Part shown: piece by piece, positions 7,876 to 17,996 of the stretch
Position numbering within the stretch: position 1 is the first letter of the stretch
Layout of the letters: each line of letters begins with the position of its first letter
From: a virus
Length of the DNA: 64,000 nucleotides
Reading direction: 5' to 3' (one strand)
Virus record (IMG/VR): IMGVR_UViG_3300047548_001372
Span: 21,329 to 85,328 of that record
Notes under the pieces: model-generated
Databases searched by the model: none
Seen by the model: the letters and a program-made list of their open reading frames with translations, nothing else
What the model was told of the DNA's origin: nothing
Program-made: the position numbers and the translations under genes

Positions 7876-9060
7876 TTATTCCTTAATAAGATTGTTAAAC
7901 ACTGCTTCAAATTGTGCGGCTACGGTATCCCAAAGGTACTCCCTTTGCGTAACCAACGCATATCCAGATTCAGCAATATACTCACGATACAATGAATCAG
8001 TATACATTTTTTCTAAACCATCAATATAACTTTGCATACTTGCCTGTGCGTGAATAGTATTTAGTCCATTGGTAGTAACGTATGGAATATCTGAAGGTTC
8101 GATATAATGTACTCCCCCGCGAGCCCATTCAGATAGTGCAGCAGTATTGACTACCATATTAGCAGTTCGTGTAGCCATACTTTCCATCGTACATAAGCCC
8201 CATCCCTCACCACCACTGGTTGATACTCGTACATCAGCAGCATTGTAGACTGCATTTAGCACACTTGTACTAACTCCATGTGCAGGATCAAGGTTCTTTA
8301 CCGTATAGATCATACGATCGGTAATACCAAAAAACTCTGCAAGCTGGGCAATATCATATCCTACATCAAGCAAAGCACCATGATACCAGAGCTTTACATT
8401 TTTTGGTTTATTGTTTGACCAAAGAGCAAACCCATACATTGCAAGATCAATTCGTTTACGTTGTGAATTACGATCTACTACTTGTACAATGAAATCTTCT
8501 GGATCTACATTATCTGTTAATGATTTGTTTTTAATCTCAGCCCGCACAGCTTTTTTATCCATTGGAAAAAACTCCTGCAAATCAATTCCATGGGGAATAA
8601 CTGCAAGATTTTTGCTATATCCAGATTGCTGAAGTACTGATCCACCAAAATAGGTGTAAACTACTCCTTGAGTAAAGGTATGGAGTGGTTCAACAAATAC
8701 TGATTTTACATTTACTGCATCAACTGGAGTATAGAACACATGTGCTGTTGGATAGGCTTTTGGTATCTCTTTTGCATACTCTGATAAAATCCAAGGATCG
8801 TTAAGATAAAAAACCACATCAGGTTTAATTTTTGTAGTAAGTTCTACAATACGTGTTAATCCATATACATCATTAAAATCACGTAACCTGGGATTAAATA
8901 GTTTTGCTACTTGAGAAATTGGATGATAATCTCCATCGTAGTTTACTCCAAGAATATATAAATCCCAGTTATTAGCCCAACGGTATGCAAGACTGTGGAG
9001 TACTTTTGCAAAGCCTGTATCAGCTGCTGCATCACCAACAAGAAGTAGTTTCTTTTTCAT
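7876..9060 (-). CDS. Glycosyltransferase, GT-B fold (GT4-like)
   Basis: This 394-aa protein has the two-domain layout of GT4 enzymes. The N-terminal Rossmann half starts KKLLLVGDAAADTGFAKVL, with PHGID near residue 160. The C-terminal nucleotide-sugar half has STSGGEGWGLCTMESMA, matching the EX7E region that binds the donor. It would transfer a sugar to a phage virion protein, phage DNA or a host glycan; the acceptor cannot be told. It lies just after the tail region and before the early genes, and is probably expressed with the 61-aa gene. Confidence 0.85.
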   Translation of the reverse strand: MKKKLLLVGDAAADTGFAKVLHSLAYRWANNWDLYILGVNYDGDYHPISQVAKLFNPRLRDFNDVYGLTRIVELTTKIKPDVVFYLNDPWILSEYAKEIPKAYPTAHVFYTPVDAVNVKSVFVEPLHTFTQGVVYTYFGGSVLQQSGYSKNLAVIPHGIDLQEFFPMDKKAVRAEIKNKSLTDNVDPEDFIVQVVDRNSQRKRIDLAMYGFALWSNNKPKNVKLWYHGALLDVGYDIAQLAEFFGITDRMIYTVKNLDPAHGVSTSVLNAVYNAADVRVSTSGGEGWGLCTMESMATRTANMVVNTAALSEWARGGVHYIEPSDIPYVTTNGLNTIHAQASMQSYIDGLEKMYTDSLYREYIAESGYALVTQREYLWDTVAAQFEAVFNNLIKE

Positions 9061-9078
9061 AAAATATCCTTGTATAGA

Positions 9079-9112
9079 GTGGTATTATATGTGCGCGCAC
9101 ATATAATACCAC
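9079..9112. terminator. 34-bp perfect palindrome centred on GTGCGCGCAC
   Basis: The sequence from 9079 to 9112 is its own reverse complement (17-bp arms, no loop). It lies between the stop of the gene at 9126 and the start of the glycosyltransferase. It may end transcription of the structural operon, but there is no strong T tract, so RNA processing or DNA cruciform roles are possible. Confidence 0.6.
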
Positions 9113-9125
9113 ACATCCATCCTAA

Positions 9126-9767
9126 TTACAACTCACGAGAAACCAACACTGTATCAGTAATCTCTGAAAGATAAATATCATGCAAGCCTGGAATATATCC
9201 AATAGGATACTCCAGACGAACAGGAGATGCTAGTTTCTTTCGGAAATAATCATCAAGAGCTTTAATATCAGCATCTAGCAAGCGCTGAAGTGATCGCTCT
9301 TTACTAAGATTGGTAAAACGAATATCTTCAGTTGACCACGATACTAATTCCTCTGATGAACTAGAAACCCTCGCTTTACGCAGCAGGTAGGTTGCAGCAA
9401 GAACGATTGGTGTTTCATCATCAGACAGTAATACTGGTTGTGGTACTGAAAAATCAAGATAGGGATTACGAAACACATCACCAGATGTTAAACCTGAAGG
9501 AATGTAGGCTTGACCATCAACGGTGTTTGCTAACACATATCCAGCAGGTACATTTGGTGGTTGTGGTGAAACAACAATTGCAGATTCAAACACTTGATAT
9601 TTTGATGACCACTTCTTCTGAAGATAGCGGATAGCATTAACTAATGCTGTGCGCACTGTGGTATCGGTGAAGATTGATCCATCAAGATCACCAAAGTTTA
9701 AACGAATCTGCGATAGTAAGTACTCAATGTTAATTGGAGTACTGTAATACGTAACAGAAGTTGGCAT
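9126..9767 (-). CDS. Hypothetical virion-associated protein, 213 aa
   Basis: Not assigned to a family. The N-terminus is helical (IEYLLSQIRLNFGDLDG), followed by a variable loop rich in Pro and Gly and a helical C-terminal half. This composition is like head-tail or tail accessory proteins, and it is the last gene of the tail operon. The start overlaps the stop of the 54-aa coiled-coil gene by one base. It precedes the 34-bp palindrome that probably ends the operon. Confidence 0.5.
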   Translation of the reverse strand: MPTSVTYYSTPINIEYLLSQIRLNFGDLDGSIFTDTTVRTALVNAIRYLQKKWSSKYQVFESAIVVSPQPPNVPAGYVLANTVDGQAYIPSGLTSGDVFRNPYLDFSVPQPVLLSDDETPIVLAATYLLRKARVSSSSEELVSWSTEDIRFTNLSKERSLQRLLDADIKALDDYFRKKLASPVRLEYPIGYIPGLHDIYLSEITDTVLVSREL

Positions 9768-9931
9768 TATGCCTCCTCTGACTGTTTTGTAAGTTTTTCT
9801 GTAAGTTTTTCTAACTCATTTGCAGCAGTAAGTAATGCAGTAATTTGTGTTTCTGCTTGTCGTTTTACTTCTTCTGCTTGTTGTTTTAATTCTTGCACGC
9901 GCTTTAAAATAGTTCCCTGTGGTACGTTCAT
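9767..9931 (-). CDS. Small coiled-coil protein, 54 aa
   Basis: This short frame starts with ATG at 9929-9931 after GGAG and ends with TAA overlapping the next start (TAATG). The sequence is a long amphipathic helix with Gln, Glu, Lys and heptad hydrophobics (RVQELKQQAEEVKRQAETQ; ANELEKLTEKLTKQSEEA), typical of a coiled coil. It lies between a fibre-associated gene and a virion-associated gene, so an oligomerising or chaperone role in tail assembly is plausible. Confidence 0.65.
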   Translation of the reverse strand: MNVPQGTILKRVQELKQQAEEVKRQAETQITALLTAANELEKLTEKLTKQSEEA

Positions 9932-9985
9932 TTATTATACTCCATGAGCTGACAGCATAATTTAACTACTCGTTACATGACACAG

Positions 9986-10246
9986 CTACACACCACTCCC
10001 CCCTCCTGCGGCACTCATCTGCGCTTGGTAATCTGCAATTACCTCCGGTGTGTGGATAACATTACACACAGCCCTTACTTTTTCTGCCTCTTTGCTATAA
10101 TCTTGGCCTGGAGCAATGGTGTGGCGGTGATAGAATCTGCTTAGCTCTTTACCATCTTCGACGATTTTGGTGGCTGTCCTGACCTGTACAATACCGCTTT
10201 CCACAACTTCAATCTGATCAACCATCGTTAGTTTTTCTAGTGGCAT
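9986..10246 (-). CDS. Small fibre-associated protein, 86 aa
   Basis: The protein has a beta-rich start (MVDQIEVVESGIVQVRTATK), then KELSRFYHRHTIAPGQDYS and a helical, Gly-ending C-terminus. Proteins of this style commonly sit directly after phage tail fibre genes, and this one follows the 246-aa fibre gene. GGGAG precedes the start. Role unknown, probably fibre assembly or virion attachment. Confidence 0.55.
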   Translation of the reverse strand: MPLEKLTMVDQIEVVESGIVQVRTATKIVEDGKELSRFYHRHTIAPGQDYSKEAEKVRAVCNVIHTPEVIADYQAQMSAAGGGSGV

Positions 10247-10266
10247 GTTTAACTCCCTGTGATGTA

Positions 10267-11007
10267 TTAAACAAAGTAAGACATTGAAAACATAATAGCA
10301 GAGTTGTTAGCAAAATCTGCATTTGTCAACGCTGTAAGTGCTCCAGCGTTAGTTGTTTCACCTAAAGCAATATTTGTACTGTTAATAACAGCGTATGCCT
10401 GCGGAAAGTCCGCAAATGTGATGTTTTGAAACAATCCTATTGATGCTGAAGGATATGCTGAAGCTAAGTTTAGCACTGCAAATGGCAGTCCTGTTATTGT
10501 AGCAGATCCAGTAGAAGTTCCTTTGTTTGAAAGAATTACATAACCAGAAACCGTGACTTGTCTGCCAATTTTTGTATATGTTCCTGCATTGATCGTGTAA
10601 GTCACACCAACACTCGCCCCACCAAACGCAATACCAATCGTCCAGGTACCCTCCTCATAATCATTAAGTATTTCTGATGTCATCCCGGTCGCTTCTGACG
10701 TAGCAGCAAAGCTGAGACCAATACCGCTTGGAAAAACAATATTTTGATTGAATGTATTTATACCAGTAAATGTCTGATTTGCGTTCAGCCTAGCTGCTGT
10801 TCCTGTACCATCAACAGTTAGTGTATAGTTTCCTGTTGCGGGGGAAGTGGTAATTTTTATACCTCCGCCCCCGCCTTTTACTGTCGCAATATCTCCATTT
10901 GTATCTGCATAGAGATTGATAAAGTTAGTTGCTACACCCGTGGGTGGGGTAACTTGATCTGCAAGTCGAATACTCGTAATATTCGCTGCATTAATATTTA
11001 CTGTCAT
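10267..11007 (-). CDS. Short tail fibre protein, 246 aa
   Basis: The N-terminal 60 residues are beta-rich, then come Gly-rich and Asn-rich repeats (ARLNANQTFTGINTFNQN), typical of trimeric fibres. The C-terminal 150 residues begin ATGMTSEILNDYEEGTW and contain TYTKIGRQVTVSGYV. They match the end of the large fibre gene just upstream (NDYEEGTW against VDYEEGNW, TYTKIG against RYTKIG). The DYEEGTWTP domain is common at phage fibre tips. The start at 11007 is preferred over an upstream in-frame ATG. The two proteins may share a receptor-binding or trimerisation domain. Confidence 0.75.
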   Translation of the reverse strand: MTVNINAANITSIRLADQVTPPTGVATNFINLYADTNGDIATVKGGGGGIKITTSPATGNYTLTVDGTGTAARLNANQTFTGINTFNQNIVFPSGIGLSFAATSEATGMTSEILNDYEEGTWTIGIAFGGASVGVTYTINAGTYTKIGRQVTVSGYVILSNKGTSTGSATITGLPFAVLNLASAYPSASIGLFQNITFADFPQAYAVINSTNIALGETTNAGALTALTNADFANNSAIMFSMSYFV

Positions 11008-11018
11008 GTAATTTTCTC

Positions 11019-14000
11019 CTAAACACAATAGCTAATAGTTGCTTCAAGAATATTAGCAACAAATCCAGTCGCCATATCTGCTGGTGCAAGAACAAGAGTA
11101 TCTCCGTCAGCTGTATTTCTAAAGTACAGATTTGCGTATTTTGTATTTGGTTGCACTGCAATTGCGCTTGGTCGATCGTCGGCAAAGTCTACTGATCGTG
11201 CAATAGATCCTGCTGCACTGGCATTAAGCACGTTTGCTGCTGTAAAAGGTAATCCTTCAACACATACTGTTCCTGAAGCACTGCCTATTGTCATAGCAGA
11301 AGTAGAAAGTACAAACCAGGCAGTAACCATATTACCAATTTTGGTATATCTACCGTATCTAATCGCGTATGTTACTGATGTAAAATTAGTTCCAGTAGTT
11401 GTGTATGTTGGTGTCCAATTACCTTCTTCATAATCAACAAGCACTTTTGATGTCATTCCAATAGCACCGCTATTACTGGAAAAATCAATACCATTTCCAG
11501 ATGAAAATGACACATTATTTGTTACAATAGAAACTGGTGCACTAATGATAAAATTGTCTGACCATAACCTAACCTCATTATCAGCAGTCATCCATAAATC
11601 TTCTGCATCTAGCCTCAAAGTATAAGTAGAGCGTATGTCAATTTCTTGTGGAAAAAATGTTGAACCACTTACATATGCTGGTGTAGCAGTAATTTCTCCG
11701 ATTTGTACAATATTATTTGATTCATAAAATGAAATACGATTAAACCTACCACCCGCAACTTCTATAAATCGTATCTCATCATTCTCCATACGAATACCTG
11801 CGCTAGCAGTTGTAATTACTGCATTTGTAGCAAACAAAGTACCGTCAGCTTCTACACGGAATGGTGCGGTGTTTGGATCTACGTTACCAGCATAAATACG
11901 CCATGTGTTACCTCTGATAAGTGCACCATTTTCATCAATCAGATCATTAGTACCATCTGTTACAACTCCAGCAGATCCGTTTAGTGCTGCAATTGAATTG
12001 TCGCTACCAGCGGTGATTGTTGTTGCTGATGAAATACGATCACCAGTAATAGTACCTGCTTGAATCTGTAATGCAGTAATACTACCAGTAGTAATCTTAC
12101 CCCCACTAATAGTAGTAACGTTAGCATTAACATCGGCAGCAGCTCCACCAGTGGTAATTTTAGTGCTTGGATCATAACTTGCCGCAAACGTAACATCACC
12201 ATCTATTGTAATTCTATTTCCAGCAATACGAATACCTTCTGTTGATGCGTTAATAGAAGTTACTACATTACCAGTTTGTACAGGGGTGAAGTTAAGATTT
12301 GTTACGGTGATAGTATTTACATCTATCTCATCACCAGTAATGCTTCTTGCAGATATTTGCGCAGCGCTGATTGTTTTTGCTGCAATGTTAATAGCTTTAA
12401 TTGATTCTGCTTCAATATCATCTGACTGCACTAACCTGCGTGGATAGAACTCTGCTATGGTGTAATTGCTTGTTGTGTTTCTATGATAGAGCCGCACAAA
12501 ACGAGCCTCCACAATAACTGGTAAATCCCAGCGTGTGGTTAAACTTGCTGAGCTAGCACTAATCGCATTACTTGCTGCCGCGGGTTGATCTGGTTGTTCA
12601 GTGAGTGTTGCTCCAGCAGCGCTTACATTTATTAAATCTCCAGCAAACCACCTCCAATTACTACCATCAATAGATGTAGCAAAATAAAATTGTGTATTTG
12701 TTGGACTAAATAATCCAGCAGTAATGGTACGATAGCGCTCTAAAAGAGCCCTACTCATTTGAGTCCAGCGATATGTTGAACCTACTGTATACGCTACTTC
12801 AGGAGATGTAAGATTGTTATCTGCTAGTACTTGTTTTAGTTGTTGATCTGGTGTTGGTGGTGTAAGGCTGTCGGTGTATTTTGCTTCAGCGCGCAACTCT
12901 TCAAGTGTTAGTGCATCCGCAATTGCGATGTTGCTTGATGTTTCAGCAGATGTTCTGCCAAACACATCAACTTCAGCAACATGCACTTGATATGATCCAT
13001 CAGTAATAATTGCAACAGAATAAATACTTTGAGGAATAAGTGCATTGTAATTACTACCTGTTTCATACCCTAATTGCTGTGCTGGAGAGCTGCTATCAAG
13101 AAGAATATTTGAACTATCTGTTAAAACAGTAATTGCTGATGGATCAGTTGTTGTAGTACCGCCAATAGTTACTCGATATTGATAAAACTCAGTAAATACA
13201 GTACGTGTATGTGCAACTGTTGCAGTTAGCACATCAAAATACACTTGCAGTGTAACTGCATCTGGTTGTGTAGGTGCTGGTGCTGTAGCACTTGCAGTAG
13301 CAGCTGATGTGGATATTTGTCCTAGCGCATCAATTGCCCATAACTCAACATTCAGCGTTGCATCCGCTGCACCACTATGTTCGATCCTGTTTTGTGCTAG
13401 TGTATACACATACCTATTTGTGTATCCTATCTCTCTAGAAAGATTATCTACCTCCATCCTGTAACCGACTACACTTGTTGAGACAGTCCAATTGACAACC
13501 AAGTCTGGTGCAGTAAAGTTTAACGTTAAATTTTCTGGTTGTGCAGGAGGGCTTAACGTAGCAGTTCCAGTTACCGCAGTAGGTGATACTCTGCCCAAAC
13601 CATTCACACCTACAATATTCCATGATAATGTAGGATCAGCAGTAGTGTTATGTTCTGCGCGGTTTTGATCAAGTGTATAGGTATAGGATGTACCAGTAAC
13701 GGTGCGGGCTACATTGTCAATTGTCAAACGATAGCTAGTAGTATTTGCGAGAGGATCCCATTTCCATGTACACTCACCAGTTGCACCATTCCAAGTAGCA
13801 CTTACATTCTGTACTGTTCCAGGATCATTCAGTGTAGCGGTATCTGATGTAGCGGTAGTAGATACTTGACCGAAAGCATCAACACCAACGATATTCCATG
13901 ATAATACATTATCTGCTGTACCGTTGTGCTCTGATGCGTTCTGTTGAACACTGTAGGTATAGGTAGTGCTGTATACATCTCTGGTGATGTTATCAATAGT

Positions 14001-14855
14001 GAGTCTATAGTAACTTGCCCGCGCAGCAGCATTCCAGCGCCATGTTGCACTGCCTGTAACAAAATCAAATGTAGGAGATCCAGCTACCAATGTAACATTT
14101 GCAGGAGTACTAAGCGTTGTAGTTAGGTTGACAGGAGTGCTATAAACGGTACCACTTGAAGCCCAACTACGTGCTTCAAGGATAACGTAGACTGATGGAT
14201 CACCTCCCGTAGAATCACTTATATTTTGTGCGCGAGTATAGATATATGATTGACCACTAACAAACACTGTTCTGTAAAGTGTAGTTTGTGCGGAACTGTT
14301 AAATATACGTAGCCTCACATCACGAAAGTTTACATCAGTAGGATTAGTCCAGGTAATAGTAAGATCACCAGTAAGACTATCCCATGTACCAGCGGGTGAA
14401 CTTACTGGTGCTGTTGCAACTGCATCATCTTCGCTCTCTATTTGTACGGTGTCTGTCCATTGGCTAACGACGTTTCTATGCACAGCCCGCACACGAAAAC
14501 GATAAAATGTTTTTAGCCCAACAGAAATGGTAGCAGCAATATTATACGAAATTACACGCTGTGGATCAGAGAATGTTTTTGTCGTATTGTTCCATTCACT
14601 ACTTCTACCATACTCAATTTCATAGTAGGTTGGAACAATTCCTACAGGAGAACGCCATGTAAGATTGATGTATGCTTCAGGTTTTACTGGAGACCGCGCA
14701 ATACCACCATTTGCTGCTTGTAGGTTTGTTGGTTTTGCAATATTTCCTACTGGTGGTGGTACAACAGTCACGGACTGACTACGTAATGATCCACCGCCAG
14801 TTATATCTGGTTTTGTATCAATGATACGTACGGTATCTTTTTTTGATCTTGGCAT
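11019..14855 (-). CDS. Central tail fibre / tail tip protein with fibronectin type III repeats
   Basis: The largest product here, 1278 aa. Domains in order: two FN3-like domains (about 40-250), three tandem repeats of about 90 aa (about 255-520) each with YRLTIDN-type, EH, LSWNIVGV-type and A/G-FGQVS-type signatures, and a discoidin-like module (about 680-800, RWTQ, WRWFAG, RFVRLYHRNT, IAEFYP). Next come helical collar repeats (IKAINIAAKTISAAQISARS) as in lambda J-type proteins, and a beta-rich C-terminus ending in the DYEEG domain. It would sit at the tail tip and contact the host surface. The discoidin-like module recurs in the tail tube paralogue at 23419-24774. Confidence 0.8.
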   Translation of the reverse strand: MPRSKKDTVRIIDTKPDITGGGSLRSQSVTVVPPPVGNIAKPTNLQAANGGIARSPVKPEAYINLTWRSPVGIVPTYYEIEYGRSSEWNNTTKTFSDPQRVISYNIAATISVGLKTFYRFRVRAVHRNVVSQWTDTVQIESEDDAVATAPVSSPAGTWDSLTGDLTITWTNPTDVNFRDVRLRIFNSSAQTTLYRTVFVSGQSYIYTRAQNISDSTGGDPSVYVILEARSWASSGTVYSTPVNLTTTLSTPANVTLVAGSPTFDFVTGSATWRWNAAARASYYRLTIDNITRDVYSTTYTYSVQQNASEHNGTADNVLSWNIVGVDAFGQVSTTATSDTATLNDPGTVQNVSATWNGATGECTWKWDPLANTTSYRLTIDNVARTVTGTSYTYTLDQNRAEHNTTADPTLSWNIVGVNGLGRVSPTAVTGTATLSPPAQPENLTLNFTAPDLVVNWTVSTSVVGYRMEVDNLSREIGYTNRYVYTLAQNRIEHSGAADATLNVELWAIDALGQISTSAATASATAPAPTQPDAVTLQVYFDVLTATVAHTRTVFTEFYQYRVTIGGTTTTDPSAITVLTDSSNILLDSSSPAQQLGYETGSNYNALIPQSIYSVAIITDGSYQVHVAEVDVFGRTSAETSSNIAIADALTLEELRAEAKYTDSLTPPTPDQQLKQVLADNNLTSPEVAYTVGSTYRWTQMSRALLERYRTITAGLFSPTNTQFYFATSIDGSNWRWFAGDLINVSAAGATLTEQPDQPAAASNAISASSASLTTRWDLPVIVEARFVRLYHRNTTSNYTIAEFYPRRLVQSDDIEAESIKAINIAAKTISAAQISARSITGDEIDVNTITVTNLNFTPVQTGNVVTSINASTEGIRIAGNRITIDGDVTFAASYDPSTKITTGGAAADVNANVTTISGGKITTGSITALQIQAGTITGDRISSATTITAGSDNSIAALNGSAGVVTDGTNDLIDENGALIRGNTWRIYAGNVDPNTAPFRVEADGTLFATNAVITTASAGIRMENDEIRFIEVAGGRFNRISFYESNNIVQIGEITATPAYVSGSTFFPQEIDIRSTYTLRLDAEDLWMTADNEVRLWSDNFIISAPVSIVTNNVSFSSGNGIDFSSNSGAIGMTSKVLVDYEEGNWTPTYTTTGTNFTSVTYAIRYGRYTKIGNMVTAWFVLSTSAMTIGSASGTVCVEGLPFTAANVLNASAAGSIARSVDFADDRPSAIAVQPNTKYANLYFRNTADGDTLVLAPADMATGFVANILEATISYCV

Positions 14856-14880
14856 TGATTTTTACCTTTGTGCGCGAATG

Positions 14881-16404
14881 TTATACATCACTCAAAAACT
14901 CAGCAGCATATACTACATCACCACGTAAGAAATACTCTACCCCAGGAAATAGTCCTTCAAATTGGTTAAGAGAAAACACCTTTGTTTCTAAATCATTACT
15001 AGTTAGCGTATGCTCATAATCATACGTAATATCAATATCTACTTCATCACCACTGATTGGTTTATATGCTGTTGTACCATATCCTAGTTTTATATTTCTT
15101 CCGCGCACCCAAAGAACATCACCAACACGTACTTTTCGATGCTGATATTCTTCTTCAAAGAAATCTAACTGAAAATCATCCACCGCAAATGATGAACGAA
15201 ATATTTCTGCTTTATTCCAGACATTGGTATTGGTATTAATCAGCGTTTCAGCCGCATTTGCAATAGAAATATAGGTATTTAGTGAAGGAATAATTGTATC
15301 ATAACCACTATTTGCTAGTGAAGTAAATGTTGTTACCGAAGTTACTGCGGTTTCTGTAGCTTTATATACTTCTACACCACTTAAAATAACACGATCTGCT
15401 CGTGTAGATGTGCCGTTATCAAAATCTTGATCAATGCGTACAAATAAATCACTGTTTGCTGCCGGAGGATTACCAGTTGATGGATTAACAAACGTGTTTA
15501 ATGGAAGTTCGATTACACCATTCGTTGGGTATGATGTATCTTGCGGTATTGTATAGGATTCAATATGACCGTTTACGTTAATACGCAGCCTGGTACTTGT
15601 GTGATAGCAAAAGTACGTAATGTATATTCGTAGGTGTGTTGCATCTCCAGTGTTAATTTTTGTATAATATAATTCTAATGTTGCTGGTCCACCATTATTT
15701 TCATACCGCGCACACATTACCATTTTGTAACATGGTTGTGGATTCATCGGAACAATAGACATCCTGTCAACTAACCAGTCTAATTTATTTGAAAGATCAT
15801 TTAACTTTGATGTGTTTAACGTAACTGGTGTAGTAGGCCCTGGAGTAGCAAATGCAGTGAGTGTGGGGTTAACAATCGGTAAACTTACTGTATTTAACGG
15901 GAATACATATGCGTCAAACACAGTAATAAGACCAGTAAGGTCATTTGGATCAGCAGTATTGGCAGGATCATAAGAAACCTTTACAAGTACTGTTACAATT
16001 TCTCTATCAGTAAAACCATATGTATTGATAGGTAAATCAATAGAGAATGGATATGGGACAGATGTATTTGGTGGAACTCCGACAATATCTGCACGCTGTG
16101 AATGACGTACGGTATCATTAAGTAAAATCTGTAATTGATTTCCAGATCCCATGTTTCCTGGTGTGAGAATGTTTATAACAAATCGCGCAGTAGTCATCCC
16201 TGTGCGATACTGAAATGCTCCACGAAAAATCCATGTCTCTGTAACCCATGGCCCTGATATTCGTGCAAACGGAACAACTCCAGGATACCTTCTGCTCATT
16301 GACTCGACGATTGTAGCATTCGTTGCAAGTGTATTTAGGTTTGTTGCAGAAAGTGGTGTGTTTGCATAAAATGTAGGGCTATCAGTGTATGCTTGAATTG
16401 CCAT
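14881..16404 (-). CDS. Baseplate or tail fibre protein, 507 aa
   Basis: Not assigned to a named family. It is beta-rich with many Thr, Asn and Pro (ATNATIVESMSRRYPGVVPFARISG; INGHIESYTI-type strands). The start overlaps the stop of the hub protein gene by one base, so they are coupled. It lies between the hub candidate and the central fibre, where siphophages encode upper baseplate or carbohydrate-binding proteins. No catalytic motif is visible, so a structural or adhesion role is most likely. Confidence 0.55.
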   Translation of the reverse strand: MAIQAYTDSPTFYANTPLSATNLNTLATNATIVESMSRRYPGVVPFARISGPWVTETWIFRGAFQYRTGMTTARFVINILTPGNMGSGNQLQILLNDTVRHSQRADIVGVPPNTSVPYPFSIDLPINTYGFTDREIVTVLVKVSYDPANTADPNDLTGLITVFDAYVFPLNTVSLPIVNPTLTAFATPGPTTPVTLNTSKLNDLSNKLDWLVDRMSIVPMNPQPCYKMVMCARYENNGGPATLELYYTKINTGDATHLRIYITYFCYHTSTRLRINVNGHIESYTIPQDTSYPTNGVIELPLNTFVNPSTGNPPAANSDLFVRIDQDFDNGTSTRADRVILSGVEVYKATETAVTSVTTFTSLANSGYDTIIPSLNTYISIANAAETLINTNTNVWNKAEIFRSSFAVDDFQLDFFEEEYQHRKVRVGDVLWVRGRNIKLGYGTTAYKPISGDEVDIDITYDYEHTLTSNDLETKVFSLNQFEGLFPGVEYFLRGDVVYAAEFLSDV

Positions 16405-17975
16405 TAGAATGACACCTTTTTGTTATCTGTAGAAACATAGCTGTTTCCAACAATATACATGTCATTTGTTTGTAACATACCATCAACCGTAATAAGATCA
16501 ATATCCATAGATGTACCAGTTGCATTATGGCCTATTCTGATAATACGATAGAGTGTGCTGTCTGTAACAAAAGATGTACCATTGTATGTCATATTATCAG
16601 AGTTGAAGATTTGTACTAATTCCCCCACAAATCGATCTGGATCATAAATGCAATTTGACAGGGTAATAATTCTTCGCGCACTACTAAAAAACGTGTGTAC
16701 CATAGTTGCTAACTGAAGCGCATGTGATCTACTTTGAATGTACGGGTTGTCTTCTACAGTCTGTACTGGGGTGGTAGATCCAACCTCAACCTCGCCTTCC
16801 TCATCTACGGCCAATGGCTTTCCTCGTAATGTGATGCCAGTCATTACTACAGGAAAACTACCACTATTCGTGATGCTGAGTGTAACTTGGCCAGCATATT
16901 GACTCGTTACTGTTACCGTAAGTGTAGCAGAAGCACTTGTAATTGTTTGAAATGCAGAAGCTACACTGTTAGTAATTGGTTCATACTCAAACACTGGTAA
17001 CGATGTATTACATGTAAATGTTTTTGTTTCAGAAGGAAGAAACAAATAGGGAGTTTTATCAGAATACACGTCCTGTAATGGCTGTATTCTACGAGTTGCA
17101 AACTTACACGTTACTTTTCCAGCAATATTTTCAATAGATAATGATTTAGAAAAACTAGTATACGTACTTTCACTAAAGTTATAGTATCCTGTATACCCAG
17201 TTGTATCAGCAAAAGCTAATGGATTAATAAACCGAAGAACGGAATACCCTACCCCACCATTAATATCTACGGATTCATAAATCTGCCCACCTGTTGCGCG
17301 GGCAAGAAGAAACATCTCATCTACTAAGTTTTCACCAGAAACCCACAGCCACTCTGGATTGATAAGGCTTTGATTACAAGAGTACCAGAATGGAGGATTA
17401 GAAGCACTGTAATCAACAAATCTTTCCCAGGGTCTACCGCCAGCTTCCCAGAAAATCCTGTTGATAATACCAGCAGCATATCCAGGAGCAGAGGGATCTT
17501 CGATACTTGAAGCAGTAGTTAGTGTAGCAATTGGCCTATTATAAAAAATTGTAGTGTAAAACTTAATATTTCGAAAATACTCAAGCACACCTACAATTTC
17601 ATAGGTGAGATCTTGACCAGTAATAGTGTATGATTTAATTACTCCAACAAAAATTGGTTTATACGCACTTGTTTCAAATGCTTGAGAAATGCGAATACGT
17701 CGGTTAATCCAGTAACTATTGTCATAGCCTTGAGTGATAGCTGGATACGTAGTTTTTAATACTAAAAAACGCAGAAGTATTACTGATGCAGATGGTTCAA
17801 CATACGATCCAAAAGAAAGTCCATTTTGAATATTACCAGAACTAATCATACTTCCATTAATACTAAGGATATGATCATCTGGTATTTGATAAAATGTTCC
17901 TTGATGATCTATTTCTACACGATACTTTGGTTGATTAAAGTTTCGTGTGATTTGTGCTCTTGTTGGTAATGTCAT
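16404..17975 (-). CDS. Tail hub / baseplate protein, 523 aa
   Basis: The gene follows the tape measure and distal tail gene, where the tail hub (Tal, gp27-like) is normally found. The protein is beta-rich: an early strand-rich part (KYRVEIDHQGTFYQIPDDHI, IRISQAFETSAYKPIFVGVI) resembles hub domain I, and a later part (HALQLATMVHTFFSSARRI, then a basic beta domain) resembles the end of hub proteins. AAGGA precedes the start. The identity is from order and pattern, not a diagnostic motif. Confidence 0.55.
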   Translation of the reverse strand: MTLPTRAQITRNFNQPKYRVEIDHQGTFYQIPDDHILSINGSMISSGNIQNGLSFGSYVEPSASVILLRFLVLKTTYPAITQGYDNSYWINRRIRISQAFETSAYKPIFVGVIKSYTITGQDLTYEIVGVLEYFRNIKFYTTIFYNRPIATLTTASSIEDPSAPGYAAGIINRIFWEAGGRPWERFVDYSASNPPFWYSCNQSLINPEWLWVSGENLVDEMFLLARATGGQIYESVDINGGVGYSVLRFINPLAFADTTGYTGYYNFSESTYTSFSKSLSIENIAGKVTCKFATRRIQPLQDVYSDKTPYLFLPSETKTFTCNTSLPVFEYEPITNSVASAFQTITSASATLTVTVTSQYAGQVTLSITNSGSFPVVMTGITLRGKPLAVDEEGEVEVGSTTPVQTVEDNPYIQSRSHALQLATMVHTFFSSARRIITLSNCIYDPDRFVGELVQIFNSDNMTYNGTSFVTDSTLYRIIRIGHNATGTSMDIDLITVDGMLQTNDMYIVGNSYVSTDNKKVSF

Positions 17976-17996
17976 GATGTTTCCTTGTTCTACATA

